Part shown: piece after piece, positions 52,538 to 60,632 of the stretch
Position numbering within the stretch: position 1 is the first letter of the stretch
Layout: every line of letters starts with the position of its first letter
Source of the DNA: Denitrobaculum sp965225735
Lineage (GTDB): Bacteria; Pseudomonadota; Alphaproteobacteria; Kiloniellales; Kiloniellaceae
Direction: 5' to 3'
NCBI GenBank assembly: GCA_965225735.1
Contig: CBDDBN010000012.1
Coordinates: 144,103 to 208,102, forward strand
DNA length: 64,000 nucleotides
The notes under the pieces: generated by a model
Told to the model about the DNA's origin: nothing
The model's database searches: none
Seen by the model: the letters and a program-made list of their open reading frames with translations, nothing else
Position numbers and translations under genes: made by a program

Positions 52538-53146
52538 TCAGGCCCCTTGCAGGCGTGGCAGATCATCGCAGGTCACGATCTCCTGGCTCTCAGCTGCCTC
52601 GAAATCGTAGGCATCGTCGCGGATCGCACGCAGCAGCTCGGCGTAGCCCGCGACATGACGCGCAACTTCATCCGAGCTCTCGCCCTGCAGCGCGGAATGC
52701 AGCACGTAGGGCGCGGCAAAGGACATCTTGCAGAGCCGCGCGGTCTGTTCGAGCGGTGTTAGAAAAGTCCGCAGCGGATAATGCTGATAGCCCTTCGGCG
52801 TATAGGCCTCCTGCGAGCCGCCGGCCGTGACGGCCAGCATCAGGGTCTTGCCGGCAAGCTTGTCGCCCTCGTGGCCATAAGCAAACCCATGCTGCAGCAC
52901 CAGATCCTGCCATTCCTTCAACAGGCTGGGCGTCGAATACCAATAGAGCGGAAACTGAAAGAGGATCACATCGTGATCGAGGAGCCGTTGCTGTTCGCGT
53001 TCCACGTCGATGTCGTGGCGCGGGTAGTCTGCGTAAAGATCGACGAACGCGATCCCCTCGACCGCCCGCGCCGCATCCGCCATGGCCTTATTGGCATGGC
53101 TGAAACGCTGCCCGGGATGGGCGTAGTAAACCAAGACTCGTGTCAT
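52538..53146 (-). CDS. KefG/KefF-type NAD(P)H oxidoreductase, Kef accessory
   Basis: A 202-residue flavodoxin-like fold protein: VLVYYAHPGQRFSHANKAM at the start binds flavin phosphate, and ILFQFPLYWYSTPSLLKEWQ is the family signature of NAD(P)H dehydrogenase (quinone)/KefG. TAGGSQEAYTPKGYQHYPL is the second flavin loop. It is the first gene of a two-gene operon with the Kef antiporter and should bind it at the membrane to raise activity. Confidence 0.92.
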   Translation of the reverse strand: MTRVLVYYAHPGQRFSHANKAMADAARAVEGIAFVDLYADYPRHDIDVEREQQRLLDHDVILFQFPLYWYSTPSLLKEWQDLVLQHGFAYGHEGDKLAGKTLMLAVTAGGSQEAYTPKGYQHYPLRTFLTPLEQTARLCKMSFAAPYVLHSALQGESSDEVARHVAGYAELLRAIRDDAYDFEAAESQEIVTCDDLPRLQGA

Positions 53147-53173
53147 ATCTCTCCCCCTGCTCCCGCCTAAAAG

Positions 53174-53218
53174 GCCTCATGCCGCAAAGCCTCATGCCGC
53201 GGACTGGCGACATGAGGC
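53174..53218. repeat. Short direct and inverted repeats downstream of the crotonase gene
   Basis: GCCTCATGCCGC occurs twice (53174-53185 and 53189-53200); the second copy also pairs with CATGAGGC (53211-53218), giving an 8-bp stem with a 14-base loop. It may terminate the minus-strand crotonase transcript, though the T-run is short. Confidence 0.5.
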
Positions 53219-53274
53219 GTAAAGTGCGCAAGGCAACCGCTCAGAGCGCGGCCGCCCCAAGGTCACAACAGTAT

Positions 53275-54123
53275 TTAGTTTCCGATATCCTGGACCTTTA
53301 CCAGCATATCCGGCCAGGACCGCTGGTTCTCCATATCGAACTGCGCGCCCTGCTCGTCGGCCCACTTGAAGCGTTTTAGAGCGGGGGTCTGGCTCGTCGC
53401 CTGATAGAGCCAGTAGGCCTCGGCACGCAGCGCCTCCTCGATCGGTTTGTCGATCGATTCATAGACGGCCTGCTTGGTGGCATTGATCGACTCCGACGGC
53501 CAGAGCGCAATGCGCTTTGCGAGGTCCTCAACGAAGGGACCGATCTCCTCGGCGTCCAGCGCCCGGTTGATGGTGCCGTAGAACTCGGCCTGATCGGCGT
53601 CGAAATCGCGCGCGCCCAGGACGATCTCAAGCGCCCGCCCCAGCCCGGTCTGGCGGGCCATGCGCGAGGCACCGCCGCCGCAGGGCAGGATGCCCATACC
53701 CACTTCCATCTGCATGAAGCGGGCCTTGCCGCGCGCCGCGAAGCGCATGTCGCAGGCCAGTGCGAACTCGTGACCGCCGCCGCGGGCGAAGCCTTCGATC
53801 TTGGCGATGGTCGCCTGAGGCAGCTTGCTGATACGTTCGAGGACCACCTGCAGATCGAGCAGTTTCGCTTCCTCCCGCGAAACGGCCTTGCCGGACATAT
53901 CTTTCAGGAAGTTGGTGTCGGCGTGCGCGACAAAGATCTCAGGGTTGACCGATTGAAACACCACGACCTTCACGGAAGAGTCCGCCTCTAGCTTTTGCGC
54001 CAGCCTGTTCAGGTCCGCAAGCATCGGCAGGCCCTGGATATTGATCGGTCCGTAATCGAATGTGACCCAGGCGATCGCGTCGGCGATCTTGACCTCGAAG
54101 GTCGTGAAATTGTCGTAGTCCAT
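53275..54123 (-). CDS. Enoyl-CoA hydratase/isomerase-family (crotonase) protein
   Basis: A 282-residue crotonase-fold protein. The oxyanion-hole regions are AHADTNFLKDM at about 72 and GFARGGGHEFALACDMRF at about 112, and a catalytic Glu candidate lies in MEVGMGILPCGGGASRMA at about 142. GGGHEF carries the first active Glu. The substrate is unknown; it is not next to other beta-oxidation genes. ATG 54121-54123 has AGGAGAAGGA upstream. It is divergent from a LysR gene with a 37-base palindrome between. Confidence 0.85.
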   Translation of the reverse strand: MDYDNFTTFEVKIADAIAWVTFDYGPINIQGLPMLADLNRLAQKLEADSSVKVVVFQSVNPEIFVAHADTNFLKDMSGKAVSREEAKLLDLQVVLERISKLPQATIAKIEGFARGGGHEFALACDMRFAARGKARFMQMEVGMGILPCGGGASRMARQTGLGRALEIVLGARDFDADQAEFYGTINRALDAEEIGPFVEDLAKRIALWPSESINATKQAVYESIDKPIEEALRAEAYWLYQATSQTPALKRFKWADEQGAQFDMENQRSWPDMLVKVQDIGN

Positions 54124-54446
54124 CGGGAAAATCCTTCTCCTTGTGTACCGGACGGCCCGGCGCCTGATGCTTCCGGATCCGGCCTGCCTTGAGGTTTTGG
54201 GGCTCTGAGCGAGCCCTCTGGCAGGGAGAGAGGTATATTGACCCACAGTAAAATTTAATGGGTCAATATAGGAAATCAGAATTCGGGTTTTGCGGTTAAT
54301 TCAATCCAAACAATTGAGCTAACTAACTTATTTTCATTGACTATCATCGGCTCTTGGCTTCGACAGGTCGAAAGAATCATTTACGAACGCATCAGATATA
54401 ATTTATCGTTTAACCTCATTATCAACGGTTTTCAGATTGAATAACC
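54124..54446. other. Divergent promoter region between crotonase and LysR genes
   Basis: 323 non-coding bases, AT-rich from 54250. They hold the palindrome at 54234-54270 and should contain the promoters of both genes. Confidence 0.5.
54234..54270. promoter_or_regulatory. 37-bp perfect palindrome upstream of the crotonase gene
   Basis: TATATTGACCCA (54234-54245) and TGGGTCAATATA (54259-54270) are a perfect 12-bp inverted repeat with a 13-base AT-rich spacer. It sits 111 bases upstream of the crotonase start. It does not contain the T-N11-A core with short arms usual for LysR, so a TetR/GntR/FadR-like or other dimeric regulator is possible. Confidence 0.6.
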
Positions 54447-55355
54447 ATGGATACGGAAGCTGTACGGCTGTTCGTGCTCGCCGCCGATATGCTGAACATC
54501 AGCGCCGCCGGACGGCAACTGGGATTGGCGCAGGCCGTCGCAAGCGCCCGTCTGTCGAAGCTGGAGAAACAGGTCGGCGCCGACCTGCTCCACCGCACCA
54601 CGCGCAAGGTCTCCCTCTCTCTGGAGGGCGCCGAGTTCCTCCCCTTCGCGCGGGAGATCCTGGCCCAGGAAGATGCTTTCTACGCCGCCCTGGGTCACGG
54701 CAGCAACGAGATCCGGGGAACCCTACGCTTCGCTGCGCCCAGTTCCTTCGCACAGCTCTTCATCGCGCCGATCGTGGGTGAATTTCTCGAGCGCTACCCC
54801 GGCATAAATCTGCAGTTGAAACTCTCGGACACGCAGATGGATCTGATCGACGGAGCCTACGATCTGGCCCTGCGCAACTATGCGATCGAGGACAGCAGCC
54901 TGCGCGCCAGAAAGCTGGCGAACGACCGGCGTTTCCTCTGCGCCTCCCCCGACTACCTGGCGCGCCACGGAACGCCCCGGACGCTCGACGACTTGCAGAA
55001 CCACAGCCTGCTGGTGTTCATGGACGGCCCCGCCCGAAAGCTGGTCTCGCGCGACGCCGAAATCACCGGCAGCTTTCCTCCACCCGGAACGGAAAACCGC
55101 ATCGTCGTCGACGACGGCACCAACATGAAGGTTGCCACGCTATCCGGCGCGGGCATCTCCATGAATTCCTGTTGGAGCGTGCATCGGGAGCTCAGGGACG
55201 GCACGCTGCTGCAAGTCCTGCCGGACTACGAAATCGCCGATCAATCCGCCATCTGGCTGGTCTATCCGAAATCGAATGTGCTCACCGGAAAGGTGCGCGC
55301 CTTCATCGACTTCTTGACCGAGAAGATCGGCAATCCCCCGATCTGGGAGAGATAG
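54447..55355 (+). CDS. LysR-family transcriptional regulator
   Basis: A 302-residue LysR protein: helix-turn-helix at about 14-45 (MLNISAAGRQLGLAQAVASA) and effector-binding domain from about 90 (GTLRFAAPSSFAQLFIAPIV). It is divergent from the crotonase gene and the TauD gene is convergent downstream. It may control the crotonase gene. Confidence 0.88.
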   Translation: MDTEAVRLFVLAADMLNISAAGRQLGLAQAVASARLSKLEKQVGADLLHRTTRKVSLSLEGAEFLPFAREILAQEDAFYAALGHGSNEIRGTLRFAAPSSFAQLFIAPIVGEFLERYPGINLQLKLSDTQMDLIDGAYDLALRNYAIEDSSLRARKLANDRRFLCASPDYLARHGTPRTLDDLQNHSLLVFMDGPARKLVSRDAEITGSFPPPGTENRIVVDDGTNMKVATLSGAGISMNSCWSVHRELRDGTLLQVLPDYEIADQSAIWLVYPKSNVLTGKVRAFIDFLTEKIGNPPIWER

Positions 55356-55401
55356 CCTCGAGAAAAACCAAGCTGCCGGAAAGGCACTTCCGCGCCGCTC
55401 T

Positions 55402-56238
55402 TTACGCCGCCGCGGCCGCCGTCAGCCCCACGCCGGCAACGGTCACCCGGTGCATCAGGCGGCGATGGCCATGATAGTCGTTGATCGCTTTATGCCAGGT
55501 CGCACGATTGTCCCAGATCGCGATATCCCCAACCCGCCAGCGCAGACGGCAATGAAACTCAGGCTGCTTGCAGTGTTCGTAGAGCATGGCGAGGATCGCG
55601 TCTGACTCCTCACTGGCAAGCTCCTCGATATGAGTGGTGAAGACAGGGTTCACATAAAGCCCGCGTCGGCCACTCAGCGGATGGGTGATGACCAAAGGAT
55701 GTCGTGCGTCCTGCGTCGCCGCCCGCGCATTGCCGAGCCGCCCGCTGACCGACGCTTCACTGTCCTGAACCGAAGCCCCGAAGACATGCCGCGATGAGTG
55801 CACCGCCGTCAGCCCATCGAGGAAACTCCGCAGAGTTGGCGAAAGGGCTTCATAGGCCGCGGCCATGGAGACGAAGAGCGTGTCCCCGCCAAAGGGTGGC
55901 ACCTCGATCGCCCGCAGGATCGAGCCCATCGCCGGCATCTCGTCATAGGAATGATCCGTATGCCAACCCTCCCCGATCGCCTGCTTCTGGTCCTTCTCCT
56001 TGAGAACCGTCGCAATCTCCGGATAGCCCTCGACCGGCTGAAAGAAGCGATTGACATTGACCGGCCCAAAGCGTCGCGCAAAAGCCAAGTGCTCCTCGGG
56101 CGTACAGTCCTGGTCGCGCAGCACAATGACCGAGTGCTGTACAAAGGCCTCGTGAATGACCTCGAAGTCTTCTGAACGTCTGACGTCTGCACCAAGGACT
56201 TCGGCGCCGAGCCCACCAGATAGCGGCGACACCTCCAT
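55402..56238 (-). CDS. TauD/TfdA-family Fe(II)/2-oxoglutarate dioxygenase
   Basis: A 278-residue dioxygenase. The iron motif H-x-D is in GWHTDHSYDE at about 93 and the distal His in RLMHRVTVAG near residue 264, with the nearby Arg for 2-oxoglutarate. N-terminal GGLGAEVLGADVRR is typical of TauD/TfdA. Substrates in the family include taurine, alkyl sulfates and 2,4-D; none is specified here, since no sulfonate transporter is near. It ends in an Ala-rich tail. Confidence 0.88.
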   Translation of the reverse strand: MEVSPLSGGLGAEVLGADVRRSEDFEVIHEAFVQHSVIVLRDQDCTPEEHLAFARRFGPVNVNRFFQPVEGYPEIATVLKEKDQKQAIGEGWHTDHSYDEMPAMGSILRAIEVPPFGGDTLFVSMAAAYEALSPTLRSFLDGLTAVHSSRHVFGASVQDSEASVSGRLGNARAATQDARHPLVITHPLSGRRGLYVNPVFTTHIEELASEESDAILAMLYEHCKQPEFHCRLRWRVGDIAIWDNRATWHKAINDYHGHRRLMHRVTVAGVGLTAAAAA

Positions 56239-56337
56239 GTTGAGCCTCCCTACGCGGTTTCGGCCTTCAGTTTAGCGGAGAGGCGAAGGGCGGCAAAAGG
56301 GATTTGGCCTAGCGACTTGCTGATCTGCTTCGGGGAT

Positions 56338-56775
56338 TCACCAGGAAGCATAGCCTTTGCCCAAATCTTCGTGACCGAAATCGTCCTCAAAATAGAAATC
56401 GAAGTTGAGGTCGAGGCGGTAGTAGGCCGCGGTACTGAAATGCCCCGCGGAAATGGTGATCTCAGAGTCCTTCGTCGGAAACCAGGCCACACAGGTCAAC
56501 TGGCGGGAGAACTCTGGACCGAGATGAATGAGACGCTCCTTATAGGGTTCAATCCGTTTCCAAAGAGACCGTAGATGCCTATCCAGAGGAAGCCCCCTCT
56601 CCTCGCCGCTGAGAAACTTCCAGCTTGAGAATGTGTAGAGGCCACGATTACGCGATCGTGGGTCACCTTCGCTCCAGCCGGAATCCGGCTCCAACCCCAG
56701 CTGCGCGCTAATCAGGTCGACAGAACCTGAGCCGGTGATGTTCAGATAAGCGTAAGAGTCTGTTTCTATGGGCAT
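56338..56775 (-). CDS. DUF4279-family protein
   Basis: A 145-residue small cytoplasmic protein with DUF4279 features: YAYLNITGSGSVDLISAQLG at the start, GLYTFSSWKFLSG in the middle, and AYYRLDLNFDFYFEDD near the end. Members are scattered and of unknown role, sometimes near toxin-immunity loci. ATG 56773-56775 is chosen; ATG 56787 is also in frame. Confidence 0.7.
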   Translation of the reverse strand: MPIETDSYAYLNITGSGSVDLISAQLGLEPDSGWSEGDPRSRNRGLYTFSSWKFLSGEERGLPLDRHLRSLWKRIEPYKERLIHLGPEFSRQLTCVAWFPTKDSEITISAGHFSTAAYYRLDLNFDFYFEDDFGHEDLGKGYASW

Positions 56776-56814
56776 TGGTTCCTGCACCTCGGGGCTTTCG
56801 TTCTCGTTTGCGGG

Positions 56815-57966
56815 TCAGGCCGTAGCGAGCTTCTTCTTCGGGTCGTAGAAGGGACGCTCAACGACCCTGGCAACGGCTATGCCTGAACCGGTCTCCACCT
56901 CGACCTCCGTTCCGATCTCCGCGCATTCGACCGACAGCATGGCCAGGGCGATGTTCTGCTCAAGCCGGGGCGAATAGACCGCGGAGGTAACCTTGCCGAT
57001 AGCAGCACCCGCTTTGGTGACGCTCCAGAACCGGGTGTTCGGACCCTTCAGCGGCGCGCCCTCGATCACCAGCCCAACCTGCTTGCGGCGCAGGCCTTCC
57101 TCCTTGATACGGCGCAGGGCGGCTTTCCCGATGAAGTCGGCTTCCATCTCGAGGTTCACGAGCCGGTCAAGCCCGAGTTCAAAGGGGTTCGTATGGATAT
57201 CGGCATCCGCGTGATAGGAGAGCATGCCACCCTCAATCCGACGGATCGAGGAGGTATGGCCGGGCTTCAGTCCGAAAGCCTGCCCCGTCGCCATGATCTT
57301 CTCCCACAGCTCGTCGCCGCGCGACCCATCCCGCAGGTAGAGCTCGTAGCCCAGCTCACTGGACCATCCCGTGCGCGACACGACGAGTGGGATGCCGTCC
57401 AGTTCCATTTCGCGCAGCCAGTAATACCGCAGGTCCATGATGCTCTCGCCAAACAGCGCCTTCATCACCTCGCCTGACTTCGGGCCCTGCAGTTGCAAGG
57501 GCGAGACATCGGGTTCGCAGACGGTGACGTCATACCCGGAGTTCACGGCCACGCCCTGCGCCCAGAGCAGGATGTCGCTATCGGCCAGGGAGATCCAGAA
57601 GTGGTTCTCTGCCAGGCGCAGCAGGACCGGATCGTTCAGGATGCCGCCCTCCGCGTTCACGATCAGCACATACTTGCATTGCCCCACCGCCATCTTCGAC
57701 AGATCGCGCGGGGTCAGCAGTTGCATGAAGGCGGCCGCATCCGGCCCGGTGATCTCGACCTGCCGTTCCACGGCCACGTCACACAAGATCGCGTCGTTCA
57801 CCAGGTTCCAGAAATTTTGTTCCGGATCGCCGAAATCGCGCGGGATGTACATGTGATTGTAGACCGAAAAGCCCGTGGCGCCCCAGCGCAGGGTCGCATC
57901 GAAATAAGGGGATTTGCGGATCTGCGTCCCGAAGCCGAAGTCCTTTAATTGCGTCATGCTCTTCAC
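56815..57966 (-). CDS. DmdA-like aminomethyltransferase (GcvT superfamily)
   Basis: A 383-residue folate-dependent enzyme of the GcvT superfamily. Segments VYNHM, VERQVEITGPDAAAFMQ, LTPRDLSK, GGILNDPVLLRL, FWISLADSDILLWAQG and CEPDVSPLQLQGPKS follow closely the DMSP demethylase DmdA as I remember it. However, the later loop reads RTGWSSELGYELYL where DmdA has a WSKQGG motif, so it may be a related demethylase. It would move a methyl group from a substrate to tetrahydrofolate. No other DMSP genes are beside it. ATG 57966 or 57957 are possible starts. Confidence 0.7.
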   Translation of the reverse strand: MKSMTQLKDFGFGTQIRKSPYFDATLRWGATGFSVYNHMYIPRDFGDPEQNFWNLVNDAILCDVAVERQVEITGPDAAAFMQLLTPRDLSKMAVGQCKYVLIVNAEGGILNDPVLLRLAENHFWISLADSDILLWAQGVAVNSGYDVTVCEPDVSPLQLQGPKSGEVMKALFGESIMDLRYYWLREMELDGIPLVVSRTGWSSELGYELYLRDGSRGDELWEKIMATGQAFGLKPGHTSSIRRIEGGMLSYHADADIHTNPFELGLDRLVNLEMEADFIGKAALRRIKEEGLRRKQVGLVIEGAPLKGPNTRFWSVTKAGAAIGKVTSAVYSPRLEQNIALAMLSVECAEIGTEVEVETGSGIAVARVVERPFYDPKKKLATA

Positions 57967-58207
57967 CCAAATTGCGCCAACGGCCGGACGGCCGGCGATG
58001 ATACAATCTGGGTGCGTTACAGCTGCGGGTCCAGCTGAATTGCGGACTTATTCTGCGTCGTATCGTCAGCTCCGGAGCCAGGGAGTTGGAGATACTTCCC
58101 CAGAATTCGTGCGGATTTTCTCATTGTTTTCTCACCGCTCCGTCCCCAGCATGCGCGCCGCAGGTCACAAATGATGAGAAGGATCCGGAGGTTTCGAAGC
58201 CGTTGAA

Positions 58208-58612
58208 ATGAGTGTTTTTCAGATCTTTGTGTCAGGGGCCATCGTCAGCCTCCTCATCACCTGCATCGTCCATTCTGTTGCCGGCGAATTCTATCTCCTG
58301 CGTCCGCTGTTCAAACACCGTGGCAATAGAGTCCTGGAGAACGCTCTCGCCCGCTTCGTTTTGAGGTTCGCCTGGCATCTCACATCGGCAATCTGGCTTC
58401 TTCTTGCGGCGATTCTCTTCACCGCGGCCTTTGGCCCACAGTATGTCCAACCAGCCCTTTTCTACGGTGCCGGCGTCCTGTTCCTAACCACAGGACTCTT
58501 TGATCTGATCGGCAGCAAAGGAAAGCATATCGGCTGGCCTCTCCTTGTCGCGATTGGCGGCTTTTCTCTTGCCGCGGCCATAACGAATTCCGCGGATATC
58601 GGCCTCCCTTGA
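58208..58612 (+). CDS. Small four-helix membrane protein
   Basis: A 134-residue protein with four predicted membrane helices (about 5-25, 52-75, 80-100 and 107-127). A loop contains Arg/Lys between helices 1 and 2 (LLRPLFKHRGNRVLENALAR). Family not recognised; it resembles small unassigned integral-membrane proteins. The ribosome site is weak (GGAGG lies 14 bases upstream). Confidence 0.6.
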   Translation: MSVFQIFVSGAIVSLLITCIVHSVAGEFYLLRPLFKHRGNRVLENALARFVLRFAWHLTSAIWLLLAAILFTAAFGPQYVQPALFYGAGVLFLTTGLFDLIGSKGKHIGWPLLVAIGGFSLAAAITNSADIGLP

Positions 58613-58690
58613 AGCCCGCGGCCGGCGAGGCAGTTTTCAGGCGGCAAAAGACCGCCGCTCACCCAGCGAGCTTCTCCTGATCCATCTGCG

Positions 58691-58983
58691 CTATTCGCCC
58701 AAGACATCGAACGCGACGCGGAAGCGCGCATTGTTCCGCACGCCTTTGTGACAAACGATCCAGAGTTCTCTTGCGCCTACTGGAAAGGTTCGGGCAGGCG
58801 CGTCAGGATGGTCCGCTGCTCTCCAGGGAGCGCGGGGATCAACGCAATACTCGCGCCATTTGCCGCCAGGCTGGCGCTCAGGACCAGGCCGTTAGAATAG
58901 GTTTGAATTCTGTTGTCGGAGGGCATGAGATCTCTGGACTGCAAAGTCTTCTCGAAAATTCCGGGGACATGGTCACCACCAAC
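58691..58983 (-). pseudogene. C-terminal remnant of a LysR regulator gene, frameshifted
   Basis: Minus-strand translation gives GDHVPGIFEK, then IQTYSNGLVLSASLAANG and ASIALIPALPGEQR, ending LTRLPEPFQ at a TAG. After a +1 shift the frame continues as ARELWIVCHKG and FRVAFDVLGE with a proper stop at 58691-58693. This matches the end of LysR effector domains, but the helix-turn-helix half is missing and the frame is broken, so the gene is dead. The rest of 58613-58998 holds no other gene. Confidence 0.7.
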
Positions 58984-58998
58984 AATCGAGAATGAAAT

Positions 58999-60402
58999 TT
59001 AATTTAAGTTATGCGTTGGTTTTTGAGTAGATTTCTTGCACGCCTCGACATGACCAAGTGCACATGCTTTTTGAAACGCCCTGTGAGATTTGAAAGGATC
59101 TGCTTTGACTGCAATGCCATTCTTAAAATAGAGACCGAGATGGTAGCACCCACCCGCTAGTCTATTGTTACATGCTCTTACAAGACTAGCCTCTGTTCGG
59201 CTAGGAGATCGACGAACAAGGCTAGCGTATAAAAATGCAGATTCCGCCTGGAGAACTTTATCATTGCTTGATCGCAAGTTATCGAGGAGGAGTAACGATT
59301 CAATGATATCCGGTTCGGAAAAAGCGCCAATTCCTTTGAAAAATGCTGCTGGGCCACAGCCCCTTAACTCCCCTAATCGGCACGCCTTTGCCAGCAAATC
59401 TCCGGCTTCGCCATTAAGATGAACGTGAACGTCTCCACCAACCAAGTGCTGCCGCTCCGATTCTCTTCCCAACTGATAACAAACAGATGCCACACCTCCT
59501 TCGCAAGCTTGCAATAGATGCATAATCTTGCGTGTCTCGCCTTTAGATAAACGAGCAGTATGAATACAAGCTGAGGCAGGAAAATGCGTGCAAAGAAAGC
59601 TGTCAAATTCTGTATCGCCATATTCATTTAATGTGATGAAAGGCTTTACAATGAAGGAAGCGATCAAAAAAATCACTGCACTCACTAAGGCAAGTATTTT
59701 TCCTGGCGAGTTTTTAACATCAAGCCAATTTTGCAACTTGCTAGACGCGTTAGAAATCCACGATGAAAGGCAAAAAAGCCAAGCCCATAAGCTAGTAAAA
59801 AATGTAGAAAAAAAGAAAATTGAATAGATTGAAAAAAGTGCAATCACTTCTATTAATGACGGCAATGCGCCTTTAAAGAAATAAACAAATAACGATATAC
59901 TACCCCATATAATGACAGCTGAAATAAATACATCCACCAACAATGCGCTCGCCTGAACCAGTGGGTTATGGACGCGTTCAAACATCCGCAAAAGCAGTCT
60001 AGTTTGAATCATGGAAATACAATCTGGCACAATGTTGATAGCAGCACCAAGAACCAAGACTCTTGCGGCACTTAAATCGGAGTTCGCGCGGAGTGAGATG
60101 AGACCCAATACTTTATCAAACAAAACCCACAAAATAAAAACAGATAATAAAGACGCTATGATCGAAGTTATTAGAAATCGTAGACTAAAAAAATTTCTTC
60201 CAAATAACGCATCAAACTTATTGCAAAACAGCTCAATCCAAGATGCTTTGTAGTCGCCCTGAAGCCAAAGAGACAGATGAGCATTCTTGTCAGGCGTAAG
60301 ATGTGAAGTAGTAAAAACAACAAACGAATAACAAACCGTTGCTAACGCAAATGCCCAAACGAAAAAAGGCCAATTTTCAGATGAAAGAAAAAAATTAAAC
60401 AT
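58999..60402 (-). CDS. AT-rich membrane protein with Cys-rich Sel1-like repeats
   Basis: A 467-residue protein. The first 260 residues hold about six hydrophobic helices (for example SLRFLITSIIASLLSVFILW and AVIFLIASFIVKPF). The rest is a soluble domain with cysteine-containing helical repeats of the Sel1/Hcp type: LLQACEGGVASVCYQLG, LLAKACRLGELRGCG, LVRACNNRLAGGCYHLGLYF, and AFQKACALGHVEACKKS. Base composition is clearly more AT-rich than all neighbours and A/T-ending codons are common. It lies beside a dead LysR gene, so it was probably acquired. Repeats of this kind mediate protein-protein contacts; no function can be assigned. Confidence 0.7.
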   Translation of the reverse strand: MFNFFLSSENWPFFVWAFALATVCYSFVVFTTSHLTPDKNAHLSLWLQGDYKASWIELFCNKFDALFGRNFFSLRFLITSIIASLLSVFILWVLFDKVLGLISLRANSDLSAARVLVLGAAINIVPDCISMIQTRLLLRMFERVHNPLVQASALLVDVFISAVIIWGSISLFVYFFKGALPSLIEVIALFSIYSIFFFSTFFTSLWAWLFCLSSWISNASSKLQNWLDVKNSPGKILALVSAVIFLIASFIVKPFITLNEYGDTEFDSFLCTHFPASACIHTARLSKGETRKIMHLLQACEGGVASVCYQLGRESERQHLVGGDVHVHLNGEAGDLLAKACRLGELRGCGPAAFFKGIGAFSEPDIIESLLLLDNLRSSNDKVLQAESAFLYASLVRRSPSRTEASLVRACNNRLAGGCYHLGLYFKNGIAVKADPFKSHRAFQKACALGHVEACKKSTQKPTHNLN

Positions 60403-60632
60403 CTACACGCCGTCGACATTTTCTAATAATTTTTCTATTTTTTGTGTAAGGTTTTAATTGCAAAATTATATCATAAAACATTATTTTGCAACCAGTTGAT
60501 CTGTACTTAAATTCTTGAAATTACTCATTCAATCGCACCTCCTGAATCCTCAAGTCGCGTATAGTACGAACACGGTGTCAGCATGGTCAGAATCTGTAAC
60601 AATATTGGAATTGCGTGGAAACAATATCTAAC
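60403..60632. other. AT-rich flank of the membrane-repeat gene
   Basis: Strongly AT-rich non-coding DNA with a T-rich stretch at 60420-60445. It contains the promoter of the membrane-repeat gene and marks the right boundary of the AT-rich segment. No repeat or integration site was recognised. Confidence 0.4.

Noticed and set aside
51215..52762. 515-codon plus-strand ORF opposite the Kef antiporter
   Set aside because: Gln/Arg/His-rich low-complexity translation typical of a shadow frame.
53275..57966. A DMSP-degradation cluster formed by the crotonase, TauD and DmdA-like genes
   Set aside because: The genes are separate units with an intervening LysR and DUF4279 gene; no DmdB/DmdC or DMSP transporter is present.
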